Below, piece by piece: positions 36,158-44,635 of a stretch of 64,000 bases of DNA. Position numbers and translations under genes: made by a program. Source of the DNA: Aquimixticola soesokkakensis (lineage in GTDB: Bacteria > Pseudomonadota > Alphaproteobacteria > Rhodobacterales > Rhodobacteraceae); NCBI RefSeq assembly GCF_900172375.1, contig NZ_FWFS01000014.1:1-64000 (forward strand). Reading direction: 5' to 3'. Positions within the stretch are counted from its first letter, which is position 1; each line of letters begins with the position of its first letter. The notes under the pieces are model-generated. The model was not told the DNA's origin, ran no database searches, and saw only the letters and a list, made by a program, of their open reading frames with translations.

Positions 36158-36814
36158 CTAGAACGGACATTTGGCAGAAAAGCTCATGCCCTGCCCCCCT
36201 TCGGGGTGGCGCAGCCGCAGGTTTTCGGCGTGTAGCATCAACCGCGGAGCCGCGCGGGCCGCGCCGGTGGCGTAAAACGGATCGCCCAGAATGGGATGGC
36301 CGATTTCGCGCATATGCACACGCAACTGGTGCGACCGGCCTGTTTTTGGATAAAGGCGCACACGCGTTGCCGTGTCCTCGTAGCGCACCACACGCCAATC
36401 GGTCACTGCCTCGCGCCCGCGTTCGAAATCAACCATCTGAAGCGGGCGATTTGGCCAATCCACGATCAACGGCAGGTTCACGGTGCCGGTTTTCTCCGCC
36501 AGCCGCCCAAAAACCCGCGCGACATAGGTCTTTTTCGTCATCCGCTTTTCAAATTGCAGCCCGATGTGGCGCTGCGCATTCGGCGTCAGGGCGAAAATCA
36601 TCACCCCCGACGTGTCGCGGTCCAGGCGGTGGATCAACAATGCCTCGGGATAGACCGCCTGCACCCGCGCGATCAGGCAATCCGCAAGATGTTCTCCCTT
36701 GCCCGGCACAGACAACAGGCCGGACGGTTTATCGACCACGAGAATTTCATGATCGACATGCAAGATCACCAACGGGTCCTGCGGCGGGGTGTAGACACTA
36801 TCGAATTGGATCAT
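36158..36814 (-). CDS. RluA-family RNA pseudouridine synthase
   Basis: 218 residues. The catalytic Asp65 lies in the family motif HRLDRDTSG. ILVVDKPSGLLSVPG (24-38) and the RNA-binding end TGRSHQLRVHM and GHPILGDPFY are also present. There is no S4 domain, and the size fits RluA itself, which modifies 23S rRNA and some tRNAs in E. coli; the target here is inferred. Start at ATG 36814 (MIQFDSVY). It is convergent with the VOC gene, with the stops three bases apart. Confidence 0.92.
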   Translation of the reverse strand: MIQFDSVYTPPQDPLVILHVDHEILVVDKPSGLLSVPGKGEHLADCLIARVQAVYPEALLIHRLDRDTSGVMIFALTPNAQRHIGLQFEKRMTKKTYVARVFGRLAEKTGTVNLPLIVDWPNRPLQMVDFERGREAVTDWRVVRYEDTATRVRLYPKTGRSHQLRVHMREIGHPILGDPFYATGAARAAPRLMLHAENLRLRHPEGGQGMSFSAKCPF

Positions 36815-36896
36815 GCCGCGCCCCTTAGCATGGCTGTTCGGGCTTGGCGACCGTCCACGGCACACCCGATCTCCCCCGCGCGCCCGAGCATGGGCG

Positions 36897-37358
36897 TCAG
36901 GCCGCAACCACCGCCGCAAACACCTCGGCAAGCATCAGCGCAAGTTCATCGGCATCGGTCCGGGTGAAAGCGTCCGGCTGGTTGCTGTCGATATCGAACA
37001 CCCCAAGCAGCACTCCCCCGCGCCCGAACACCGGAAGGACAAGTTCGGACCGCGTCGAAGAGGCGCAAGCGATATGCCCGTCAAAGGCCTCCACATCCGG
37101 CACAAGCTGCACTTTGCCCTCGCGCGCTGCCGCCCCGCACACCCCGCGCGAAAACGGGATCACCAAACAGCCGTGCCCGCCTTGGTAGGGGCCGATTTTC
37201 AACAGCTGCGGCGCGGTGACACGGTAAAATCCCGTCCAGTCGAAACGATCATCGCTGTGATGCACTTCGCAGGCAACCGTCGCCATCAGGGCGACCGAAT
37301 CGTCCTCTCCTTGGGTTAGAGACCGGATCGTGCGGCGTAAATCGTCATAATCGGGCAT
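36897..37358 (-). CDS. msrC: Free methionine-(R)-sulfoxide reductase, GAF-domain
   Basis: Reduces free Met-R-sulfoxide in the cytosol. The 153-residue protein is one GAF domain with three cysteines, Cys64, Cys74 and Cys98 (GHGCLVIP, RGVCG, HIACASSTRSE). Their spacing of 10 and 24 is the same as in E. coli fRMsr (84, 94, 118), strong support for this enzyme over a sensory GAF protein. Start at ATG 37358 (MPDYDD). It is divergent from the rbaV-like gene. Together with msrPQ, the window encodes both periplasmic and free-methionine repair. Confidence 0.92.
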   Translation of the reverse strand: MPDYDDLRRTIRSLTQGEDDSVALMATVACEVHHSDDRFDWTGFYRVTAPQLLKIGPYQGGHGCLVIPFSRGVCGAAAREGKVQLVPDVEAFDGHIACASSTRSELVLPVFGRGGVLLGVFDIDSNQPDAFTRTDADELALMLAEVFAAVVAA

Positions 37359-37447
37359 AAAAACTCGCGTGGGTTTGAAGTGGAAAACGGGTTGGTAACC
37401 TTTGCGCCCTAATCTCTGGGGTGAAGGACGCAAGCAGGAGACAGCAT

Positions 37448-37792
37448 ATGGAATTCAAAACCTCGGAATATGCAGGGACCCTGCTTGTTCAAGTTGGATG
37501 TACACGCATTGATGCCGCCTGCGCCATCCAGTTTAAGGATGCGGTACGCGATCTTGCCGATTCCGAACAGGACCGGATCGTTCTGGACCTCAGCATGGTG
37601 GACTTTCTCGACAGCTCCGGTTTGGGCGCGGTTGTTGCCGCGCTCAAGGCGATCGGTCCGAACAAGACGCTGCAACTCGCAGGGCTGACCCCTACCGTCA
37701 AAAAAGTGTTTCATCTCACGCGGATGGATAGTGTTTTTACCATTCACGCGACCGCCACTGACGCCATCGAAGGATTAGCCAATGCGTCCTGA
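37448..37792 (+). CDS. rbaV: STAS-domain anti-sigma factor antagonist (RbaV/RsbV-like)
   Basis: 114 residues forming a single STAS domain. The phosphorylatable serine lies in DFLDSSGLGAVV, with Ser56 aligned to Ser56 of B. subtilis RsbV. By family it binds the RbaW/RsbW kinase when unphosphorylated and frees that kinase's partner. AGGAGA lies eight bases before ATG 37448. It overlaps the kinase gene by 11 bases. In Rhodobacter capsulatus the rbaV-rbaW pair influences gene transfer agent production and stationary survival; applying that here is inference. Confidence 0.88.
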   Translation: MEFKTSEYAGTLLVQVGCTRIDAACAIQFKDAVRDLADSEQDRIVLDLSMVDFLDSSGLGAVVAALKAIGPNKTLQLAGLTPTVKKVFHLTRMDSVFTIHATATDAIEGLANAS

Positions 37793-38285
37793 ACGCGTAC
37801 AGGAAACCCCCTCCAGCCCTGCTCATAAAATAGAGGGGCACGGGCGCAATGAAGTGCGACTGATCCTGCCTGCCACGCCGACCGCCGTGCGCCGCGCCCT
37901 TGGCAGCCTGCGCGCAGGCCTTTGCGCGCAAGACCTTGACGCCGAGGAATTGGGCACCATCGAGCTGGTGCTGGCAGAAGTCCTGAACAATGTCGTCGAG
38001 CACGCCTACGAGAACTCGGGTCGTGGCACCATCGAAGTGCGTGTGAACACAGGCGATCGCGGGCTTTATTTCACGGTGCAGGACGAAGGCAAACCCATGC
38101 CTGAGAACATGCCGCCGCTGGGCAGTCAGGTGCCGCAAGACTGCGATATCGCGGATCTGCCCGAGGGCGGGTTTGGGTGGTTCCTGATCCGCGAATTGGT
38201 CAAGGACCTGTTCTATTTGCGCGTTGATGAGGTGAACAAAGTGACCTTTCGCCTGGCCGTCGGGAATCTTCAAAACACGGTCTAG
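37782..38285 (+). CDS. rbaW: Anti-sigma factor/serine kinase (RbaW/RsbW-like)
   Basis: 167 residues with a GHKL ATPase of the RsbW/SpoIIAB type. The N box is ELVLAEVLNNVVEHAY (Glu66, Asn70), the G1 box VQDEGKP (101-103) and the G2 box EGGFGWFLIREL (about 128-139). It should phosphorylate the STAS protein encoded just upstream and bind a target, possibly a sigma factor. No sigma factor or PP2C phosphatase is present in the window, so the remaining partners must be elsewhere. The 11-base overlap with rbaV implies co-translation. Confidence 0.88.
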   Translation: MRPERVQETPSSPAHKIEGHGRNEVRLILPATPTAVRRALGSLRAGLCAQDLDAEELGTIELVLAEVLNNVVEHAYENSGRGTIEVRVNTGDRGLYFTVQDEGKPMPENMPPLGSQVPQDCDIADLPEGGFGWFLIRELVKDLFYLRVDEVNKVTFRLAVGNLQNTV

Positions 38286-38411
38286 ACCCGCCGACCAAGC
38301 GGGCAGACACATGGCACGACCTCGGCGCCAAACCCGCAAAAAGGCCAACAACCTTACGCATTGTCGCCGCATTCGGCGTGCAGGGTAGACGGGTAGCTAG
38401 ACATGAGCTTC

Positions 38412-38458
38412 CCTCGGTGCTGTGGTTTACAGCCCCCACCCAGTCTGCGGCACCGAGG
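38412..38458. other. Long hairpin in the rbaW-hspQ gap, candidate structured RNA
   Basis: Arms CCTCGGTGC (38412-38420) and GCACCGAGG (38450-38458) pair perfectly over 9 bp around 29 bases that can form an inner GTGG/CCAC stem. It sits inside a 244-base gap between two convergent genes. On the + strand TTGTCG (38361-38366) and GGTAGA, 17 bases on, could be a promoter for a small RNA beginning just before the hairpin. There is no T run right after it. No known RNA family is recognised. Confidence 0.4.
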
Positions 38459-38496
38459 ACTTTCCAGCAGACAGGCGCAGATCGCGCCTCTCCGAA

Positions 38497-38544
38497 CTCG
38501 GTTCAACTGGTGCTCGGTTCAACCAGCGCTCAGTTCAAATGGAA
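38497..38544. repeat. Three tandem 16-bp imperfect repeats at the hspQ 3' end
   Basis: Units begin at 38497, 38513 and 38529, with exact 16-base spacing: CTCGGTTCAACTGGTG, CTCGGTTCAACCAGCG and CTCAGTTCAAATGGAA. The first two share their first 11 bases. The third covers the hspQ stop and last codons. The set also contains CTGGT/ACCAG and GAAC-TCG-GTTC inverted symmetries, so the RNA can fold. Function is unknown. Confidence 0.7.
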
Positions 38545-38856
38545 CTGAAGGGGGTAAGACCCATCCTCAAGCGGACCAAAGAGGTCCGGCAAATCGGGAT
38601 GATCGACAGGCTCGCCGGAATAATCCGCAATCAGGTTTTGTTCCGATACATAGGCCACGTAGTAATTCTGATCATTCTCCGCGAGCAGATGGTAAAAGGG
38701 TTGATCCTTCTGCGGTCGGTTCTCTTCGGGAATATTCGTATACCACTCGTCGGTATTGCTGAACTCGGCATCCACATCGAAAACCACGCCGCGAAACGGG
38801 TGTTTTCTGTGCCGAACCACCTGTCCGAGGTAGTATTTTGCCCGTGCTTTGATCAT
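38530..38856 (-). CDS. hspQ: Heat shock protein HspQ
   Basis: A 108-residue HspQ-family protein, known in E. coli as a hemimethylated-DNA-binding protein that also enhances Lon degradation of selected substrates. It contains YYLGQVVRHRKHPFRGVVFDVD and the conserved WY...PFYHLL and AYVSEQNL segments. The start at ATG 38856 (MIKARAKYYLG) has GAAGGT about ten bases upstream; a longer in-frame reading to 38910 is not supported by the family. Its 3' end lies in a tandem repeat. No sigma-32-like promoter was found in the short upstream gap. Confidence 0.92.
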   Translation of the reverse strand: MIKARAKYYLGQVVRHRKHPFRGVVFDVDAEFSNTDEWYTNIPEENRPQKDQPFYHLLAENDQNYYVAYVSEQNLIADYSGEPVDHPDLPDLFGPLEDGSYPLQFHLN

Positions 38857-38941
38857 GCGATTGAAACCTTCATATCGCGTTAGTATGCCGTTAACACAGT
38901 TGATGTCCATAAAAGCACGACCTTAATACAGGAAACAGTCT

Positions 38942-39823
38942 GTGAACCTTGTCCTTACAGTGCTCCAGACGGTTGCACCGGTTTTTCTTCTCGCCGCCAT
39001 CGGCTACGTGTGGGTGCGCCTTGGCAACGAGTTCCGTTTGGAATTCGTCACGCGCCTGACGATGACCCTGTCCAGCCCTGCGCTGATTTTTACCGCCCTC
39101 GTGAAGACGGATATCGATCCCAATGCTTTGGCCACAATTACCGTGGCCGCGGTGGGGGCCTACGCTCTGGTCGGTCTTGCCGCCTATGGGGCGATCCGGC
39201 TGACGGGGCGCGATGTGCGCACCTATGTGAACCCGCTGACCTTCGGGAACACGGGCAATCTTGGCCTTCCGCTGGCGCTTTTTGCCTTTGGACCGACAGG
39301 TCTTGGCTATGCGGTTGCGATCTTCGCCGTCATGGCGGTCGGATCCTTTACCATCGGGGTCTGGCTTGTCGCGGGGCGCGGTTCCTTTGGCAAAGTGCTG
39401 CGCGAGCCGCTGGTCTGGTCCACGCTGCTGGGGGCGCTGTTCTTGTGGCAAGGCTGGTCCGTGCCGGTCTTTGCGATGAACACGCTCGACCTTTTGGGAC
39501 AAATCGCGATCCCGATGATGTTGATCACCCTGGGCGTCGCGGTCGCGCGCCTCAAACCGGCACATATCGGCCCCTCCGTCGTCATGGCCTTGGGGAAACT
39601 GGTGCTGTCTTGTGGCGCGGCTCTGGCAATGGGCCTGTTATTCGGCCTTGAGGGCGTCGCTCTGTCGGTTTTGATCGTGCAGATCTGCACGCCCGTTGCT
39701 GTCACATCCTATCTGCTGGCGGAAAAATACGGCGCGGATGCGGATGCAACGGCGGGGTTGGTTGTGGCTTCGACGATGCTCTCCGTGCTCTATTTGCCGG
39801 TCCTGCTCGCTTTTGTGATGTGA
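38942..39823 (+). CDS. AEC-family (auxin efflux carrier-type) transporter
   Basis: 293 residues, about ten transmembrane segments, matching the AEC family whose bacterial members carry small organic acids such as malate or malonate. Typical features are the N-terminal VFLLAAIGYVWVRLG, NTGNLGLPLALFAFG in the middle, and the C-terminal half-repeat beginning IAIPMMLITLGVAVARL. Start is GTG 38942 with AGGAAA upstream. Substrate unknown. It is divergent from hspQ; a short GGGAA/TTCCC stem with T5 (39828-39859) may end it. Confidence 0.9.
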   Translation: MNLVLTVLQTVAPVFLLAAIGYVWVRLGNEFRLEFVTRLTMTLSSPALIFTALVKTDIDPNALATITVAAVGAYALVGLAAYGAIRLTGRDVRTYVNPLTFGNTGNLGLPLALFAFGPTGLGYAVAIFAVMAVGSFTIGVWLVAGRGSFGKVLREPLVWSTLLGALFLWQGWSVPVFAMNTLDLLGQIAIPMMLITLGVAVARLKPAHIGPSVVMALGKLVLSCGAALAMGLLFGLEGVALSVLIVQICTPVAVTSYLLAEKYGADADATAGLVVASTMLSVLYLPVLLAFVM

Positions 39824-39897
39824 GTTTACAGGGAATCCATTTCACGAAGCTTCCCGTTTTTGTTACTGTTGAAAAAAACCAAAAAAGCGAGGGGCAA

Positions 39898-40482
39898 ATG
39901 AGCAGACTTCTTCGCGCGGTCGCACTTCTGATTTTGGTCGCAGCCTGTGGCAGCGGCAATTTTTCGGCACCGCGTAATCTCGATAACGCCTGTTCGATCG
40001 TCGATCAGCGTCCGAAATATCTCACCGCAATGCGCAAAGCAGAGCGCAAATGGGGCATTCCGGTCTATGTTCAGATGGCGACGATCCATCAGGAAAGCAA
40101 ATTCATCGGCAATGCGCGCACGCCGTATCAATTCGCCTTGGGCGTGATCCCCATGGGGCGTCAAAGTTCGGCCTATGGGTACAGCCAGGCGCTGGACGCC
40201 ACTTGGGACGAGTACCGCGATACCGAAGGCGGGCGCGGCGCCAAGCGGGACCGGATCGACGATGCCACCGATTTCATGGGCTGGTATATGAACGAAACCA
40301 CCCGCCGCCTTGGCATTTCCAAGGGCGATGCACGCAACCAGTACCTTGCCTACCACGAAGGTCGCACCGGCTTTGCGCGCGGTTCCTATAACGCCAAACC
40401 GTGGTTGCTACGTGTGGCCGCACAGGTTGGCGAACGCGCCCAGATGTACCGCGTCCAACTGGTGTCCTGCGGCAAAATCTGA
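39898..40482 (+). CDS. Lysozyme-like (SLT-type) lipoprotein
   Basis: 194 residues with a lipoprotein signal ending LVAAC (Cys17), so predicted to be a periplasmic, lipid-anchored protein. The body resembles a transglycosylase SLT domain: VQMATIHQESKFIG with the probable catalytic Glu66, then AYGYSQALDATWDEY, and a helical end. Likely a peptidoglycan lytic enzyme, activity inferred. ATG 39898 follows GAGGGG. It is followed by a strong terminator, then lolA on the opposite strand. Confidence 0.85.
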   Translation: MSRLLRAVALLILVAACGSGNFSAPRNLDNACSIVDQRPKYLTAMRKAERKWGIPVYVQMATIHQESKFIGNARTPYQFALGVIPMGRQSSAYGYSQALDATWDEYRDTEGGRGAKRDRIDDATDFMGWYMNETTRRLGISKGDARNQYLAYHEGRTGFARGSYNAKPWLLRVAAQVGERAQMYRVQLVSCGKI

Positions 40483-40509
40483 TCCTTCGCGACGGACGCA
40501 AGGCATAAA

Positions 40510-40536
40510 AAACCCCGCCAGTGGCGGGGTTTTTCT
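40510..40536 (+). terminator. Terminator of the SLT-type lipoprotein gene
   Basis: AAACCCCGCC (40510-40519), loop AGT, GGCGGGGTTT (40523-40532) and continued T. A-rich sequence on the other side would let it also end lolA, which reads towards it and stops at 40555. Confidence 0.85.
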
Positions 40537-40554
40537 TTGCGGCCCTTTAAGGGC

Positions 40555-41169
40555 TCAGAACCCGCGCGCACTCATTTCGGCGCGAATGTTGAACAGACGG
40601 TCCGACACGGAGCCACCGAGGCTCATTTGTGTAAGTTGCACCGTCGTCGCGCCCCCCGCATCGTCATTCACTACCCATGCTTTCAGCACCAAAGGGTTGC
40701 CGCCGAAATACAGGTCGATCGATCCGTATTCGGGATGGTCAGGATCTTGGGCGCGCACCATCGTATCCCCGTTGACCTCCTGGTGCGCGGTCACCATCCG
40801 GCTCGTGGTCAGGTCGATATCGCGCGCAAGAATGAGGTTCAGCGGTGTCGTTGCCATCGGAAACCGCGTCGGGGCTTCGTTGGATTTCCCGTCAAAGATC
40901 GCAACTTGTCCGCCCGACCCCATGACCATCGTCTTGTCCGCCGGATAGTCCAGCTTGATCCGGCCGGGACGTTTGATCGTGACATTGCCGCTGGAGGTCG
41001 ATCCATCGTCATTGGTCTGGGTGAACTGGGCCTGTACCGTGCCCAGCCCGTTGAGATATTGCGACAGCGTGGCCAAAGGCACCACTTCCGCCGCCGCCGG
41101 AACGGCAGCGAGCGCGGTGGTAGCAGCAAAAGCTAGCGGGGCGAACAAGGCGCGAAAGGTCTGTTTCAT
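40555..41169 (-). CDS. lolA: Outer-membrane lipoprotein carrier protein LolA
   Basis: Periplasmic chaperone that ferries lipoproteins from the LolCDE complex to the outer membrane. 204 residues with a cleavable signal peptide (about 1-27, ending VPAAAE) and the half-barrel LolA core (LGTVQAQFTQTNDDG, GRIKLDYPADKT). Start at ATG 41169. It lies downstream of ftsK on the same strand, with a terminator between, the common alphaproteobacterial ftsK-lolA order. Confidence 0.94.
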   Translation of the reverse strand: MKQTFRALFAPLAFAATTALAAVPAAAEVVPLATLSQYLNGLGTVQAQFTQTNDDGSTSSGNVTIKRPGRIKLDYPADKTMVMGSGGQVAIFDGKSNEAPTRFPMATTPLNLILARDIDLTTSRMVTAHQEVNGDTMVRAQDPDHPEYGSIDLYFGGNPLVLKAWVVNDDAGGATTVQLTQMSLGGSVSDRLFNIRAEMSARGF

Positions 41170-41203
41170 GCCTTGCAACTTAGTCGGTTTTTGGCGTTCG
41201 AAA

Positions 41204-41245
41204 AGGAAAAGGCCCTCACGCAGCACCGAAATTTGCGTGAGGGCC
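41204..41245 (-). terminator. Rho-independent terminator of ftsK
   Basis: A 12-bp perfect stem (41211-41222 with 41234-41245) and 11-base loop. On the minus strand it is followed by TTTTCCTTTT. It begins 32 bases after the ftsK stop. Confidence 0.85.
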
Positions 41246-41277
41246 TCGTAATATTGCGCAGGCTGATCCGCGTTAGC

Positions 41278-44200
41278 CTATTGTTCGGGAACCAGAATTT
41301 CGCGCTTCCCGACGTGGTTGGCAGCGGAGACAACCCCTTGATCTTCCATCTGCTCCACAAGGCGCGCGGCCTTGTTATAGCCGATGGCAAGTTTGCGCTG
41401 GATATAAGAGGTCGAGCATTTGCGATCCTTGATCACAATCGCAACGGCTGTGTCATAGAGCGCGTCTTCCATATCGGTATTGCCGCCCGAGGACAGGCCC
41501 AGCACCGCATCGATATCGCTTTCGCGGCCTTCATCCGGGCCTTCGACCACACCGCCGATGTAATCGGGGGGACCGTAGGATTTGAGGTAGGTGACGATTT
41601 CCTCGACCTCTTCATCGGACACAAACGGCCCGTGAACCCGCCCGATACGCGAGCCGCCTGCCATATACAGCATGTCGCCCATGCCCAGCAGTTGCTCGGC
41701 CCCCATTTCGCCAAGGATCGTGCGGCTATCGATTTTCGACGTGACCTGAAACGAAATCCGCGTCGGGAAGTTGGCTTTGATCGTCCCGGTGATCACATCG
41801 ACCGAGGGGCGCTGCGTGGCCATGATCAGGTGGATACCCGAGGCGCGCGCCATCTGCGCGAGGCGCTGGATACAGGCTTCGATTTCCTTGCCCGCGACCA
41901 TCATCAAATCGGCCATTTCGTCAACGATAACGACGATATAGGGCAGCTTTTCGGGTGCGAATTCTTCGGTCTCGAAAATCGGCTCGCCCGTGTCCTCGTC
42001 AAATCCCGTCTGCACCGTGCGCGAGAACATTTCGCCTTTGCCCAACGTGTCGGCAACGCGGCTGTTGTAGCCATCGATGTTGCGCACGCCCATCTTGGAC
42101 ATCTTGCGATAGCGCTCTTCCATCTCGCCCACGACCCATTTCAACGCCACCACGGCCTTTTTGGGATCCGTCACAACGGGGCTGAGCAAATGCGGGATGC
42201 CGTCATAGACGCTCAGTTCCAGCATTTTCGGATCAATCATGATCAAACGGCATTCCTCGGGCGTCAGCTTGTAGAGCAGCGACAGGATCATCGTGTTGAT
42301 CGCCACCGATTTCCCCGAGCCCGTGGTCCCTGCAATCAGCAGGTGCGGCATCTTGGCCAGGTTGGCAACGACCGGATCGCCGCCGATATCCTTGCCCAGC
42401 GCCAGCGGCAGTTTCATGTTGCTATCGCCAAAGTCGCGCGCCGAAAGAATTTCGCGCAGCACCACTTTTTCACGGTTAGCGTTGGGCAATTCGATCCCGA
42501 TAACGGAGCGCCCCGGAACAGTGGACACACGCGCCGACAAGGCCGACATCGAGCGCGCGATGTCATCCGACAAGCCGATCACCCGCGACGCCTTGAGGCC
42601 GGGCGCGGGTTCAAGTTCGTACATCGTGACCACAGGTCCCGGACGCACAGACACGATTTCGCCTTTCACGCCGTAGTCGTCGAGCACGGATTCCAGCATC
42701 CGGGCGTTTTCTTCCAGCGCCTCGTCGGACAGAACGTGACGGGTGATTTCCTCGGGATTGGCCAAAAGGGACAAAGGCGGATGCTCGTATTGGGCTTCCT
42801 GCGCATCGAACCGCAGCACCGGCTGCGCCTCGGCGCGGGCCTGTTTTGACGGCATTACCGCGCGTTTAAGCCCGTGCTGCACCACCTTTTTAGGCTCGGG
42901 TGTGGGGGCGGGACGATAGGGCGAGGGCTGGATATAGTCCGGCTCGTCGAGCGGGTCGATCGCGTCCAATTCCTCCATCGGATCCGCAAACCCATGCGAA
43001 ACCTCCCGCTGAGCGCTGTCGTCCGCGCCAAACGCGCTGGCGTAGCCCGACTCATAGTCCGGCTCGTAATTGCGGTAGTCCGGCTCATCGCTATAGCCGA
43101 AATCTTCGTCCTCCATGCTTTCGGAATGGGGGACAAATTCGCGCCCCATCTGCGCTTCAAGCCCGCCACCGCGCGCGACACGCGGGCTGATTTGCGGCCC
43201 GCTGATCACAGGGGCCGCGCTTTCGCGCGCCACTCCGGCAGGGGGCACTGAGGCCAGCGGCGCCACCGCAGGGGCAAAGGCGGGGCCGTCAAACGGGGCT
43301 GCCTGAGGCGGCGTGTCATGGGGCACCTCGAAAGGGGCAGCCTCGTAGCCCGCCGCAAAATCCTCTTGCGCACTCTCGACCATGACCGGCGCGACCGGCG
43401 CACTCACGCGCGGTTCGATCCGGCGGACGGGATCTTTGGACAATACAACCGGCTTGGGACCTTTGCGGTATTTCATCGCCGCAGCCTGTGCAGCGCTCAT
43501 CGGCGGTTCGCCCCGCAACGGCGTTGTCCCATTGGCCACCCGCCCGCGCACGCGCGACTTCACCGCATCGCTGATTTTCGAGGTGATCCGGTCATCGCTA
43601 CCCGCATCATAGGCCACATCCGGCGCAAATCCGCGATCCACCAATTCGGGCTGCAAATCGGGATAGGCCGCAGGTTCGGCGGCACGCTGGAACACTTTGC
43701 CCAGAAATCCGGTTGGCTGCGCGGGCGCGTCGTAGGCCTCTTGCGCCTCTGTATAATACAGATCCTCTTGGGCGTCCTCATAGGTCGGCTGCGCATAGCT
43801 CTGCGCACGCTGCACGCGGCTTGGGTTTTGATAGGCCGGTTCGGGGGAATACCCCTCGTAATCCTCCTCAAAGAGGCGATCTTCTTCGGCCTGCGCACGC
43901 TCTGCGGCAATCCGGATTTTTTCAGCGCGCCGCGCCGCATTGCGCGCCTGGATTTGCGCGGCCAAATCAAGCGACCCGCGCGCTCCTTTGCCCATAGCTT
44001 GAAGCGCAACCACATAGAGCGTCACCAAACCCAAAAGCAAAAACCGGCCGCCGGTGCGGATTTCGGGCATGGTGAACCCCAGCGCAAACAGGCTCAAACC
44101 CGCGCTGGCGCAGAAAAACACAAAGGATAGAACCTTGAAGCCGAACGTTGTCGAGCCGGGCAAAATTTGCAGCAGCGCGGCCAGAACCGTATCGCCAAAC

Positions 44201-44625
44201 AGACCGCCGTAGCTCTGTCCATAGGCCTCGGAGGGGGCATGGGTGGAGGCATAGACGGCCAGAACCGCAATCGCGATCGGCGCAAAGACCACACGCCCCA
44301 GCGCGCGATCCGCACCGTTATGGGTGACAAAACGCACCCCCCAGCCAATGAAGGCAACCGCAAAGCCCCAGCTTGCCAGCCCCACGATGATCGACAGGGG
44401 CGAGGCGATCGACGCGCCAAAGCGTCCCAGCATGTTGTGCGCCGGCGCGTCGGTCGCGGCCAGCCAGCTTGGGTCTTCGGGCACATAGGTTCCCAACATC
44501 AAGGCCACCAAAAGGCCGGTCACGATCAAGGCAACGCCGATCAATTCGCGCCCACGTCGTTCCAGAACCGCTTGGGTTTTACTGTCGAACAGAGGGTCGC
44601 GCCCGCGTGCTTGAAAGGATGCCAT
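41278..44625 (-). CDS. ftsK: DNA translocase FtsK
   Basis: Pumps DNA at the division septum and activates XerCD at dif. The 1115-residue product has about four N-terminal membrane helices (20-200) and a linker of some 400 residues rich in Pro, Ala, Glu and Tyr (about 210-640). The RecA-like motor has Walker A GTTGSGKS at 766-773 and Walker [10 protein letters not shown] near 898-906. A C-terminal gamma winged helix ([22 protein letters not shown]) reads polar DNA motifs. It is longer than many homologues because of the linker. Start at ATG 44625. Confidence 0.97.
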   Translation of the reverse strand: MASFQARGRDPLFDSKTQAVLERRGRELIGVALIVTGLLVALMLGTYVPEDPSWLAATDAPAHNMLGRFGASIASPLSIIVGLASWGFAVAFIGWGVRFVTHNGADRALGRVVFAPIAIAVLAVYASTHAPSEAYGQSYGGLFGDTVLAALLQILPGSTTFGFKVLSFVFFCASAGLSLFALGFTMPEIRTGGRFLLLGLVTLYVVALQAMGKGARGSLDLAAQIQARNAARRAEKIRIAAERAQAEEDRLFEEDYEGYSPEPAYQNPSRVQRAQSYAQPTYEDAQEDLYYTEAQEAYDAPAQPTGFLGKVFQRAAEPAAYPDLQPELVDRGFAPDVAYDAGSDDRITSKISDAVKSRVRGRVANGTTPLRGEPPMSAAQAAAMKYRKGPKPVVLSKDPVRRIEPRVSAPVAPVMVESAQEDFAAGYEAAPFEVPHDTPPQAAPFDGPAFAPAVAPLASVPPAGVARESAAPVISGPQISPRVARGGGLEAQMGREFVPHSESMEDEDFGYSDEPDYRNYEPDYESGYASAFGADDSAQREVSHGFADPMEELDAIDPLDEPDYIQPSPYRPAPTPEPKKVVQHGLKRAVMPSKQARAEAQPVLRFDAQEAQYEHPPLSLLANPEEITRHVLSDEALEENARMLESVLDDYGVKGEIVSVRPGPVVTMYELEPAPGLKASRVIGLSDDIARSMSALSARVSTVPGRSVIGIELPNANREKVVLREILSARDFGDSNMKLPLALGKDIGGDPVVANLAKMPHLLIAGTTGSGKSVAINTMILSLLYKLTPEECRLIMIDPKMLELSVYDGIPHLLSPVVTDPKKAVVALKWVVGEMEERYRKMSKMGVRNIDGYNSRVADTLGKGEMFSRTVQTGFDEDTGEPIFETEEFAPEKLPYIVVIVDEMADLMMVAGKEIEACIQRLAQMARASGIHLIMATQRPSVDVITGTIKANFPTRISFQVTSKIDSRTILGEMGAEQLLGMGDMLYMAGGSRIGRVHGPFVSDEEVEEIVTYLKSYGPPDYIGGVVEGPDEGRESDIDAVLGLSSGGNTDMEDALYDTAVAIVIKDRKCSTSYIQRKLAIGYNKAARLVEQMEDQGVVSAANHVGKREILVPEQ

Positions 44626-44635
44626 GTTGTGCCTC

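Noticed and set aside
38412-38465. Resemblance of the rbaW-hspQ hairpin to the 3' end of 6S RNA (ACAGCC...TGCGGC...TTTCC)
   Set aside because: The pairing arms are only about 30 bases apart, whereas 6S RNA needs roughly 150 bases with a large central bubble. I kept it only as an unassigned structure.
38497-38544. CRISPR-like array
   Set aside because: Three immediately adjacent imperfect 16-bp units with no spacers and no cas genes are a simple tandem repeat.
38403-38883. Open frames across the rbaW-hspQ gap and opposite hspQ
   Set aside because: They have no ribosome site, run through the hairpin and repeats, and overlap hspQ antisense. The gap is better explained as non-coding.
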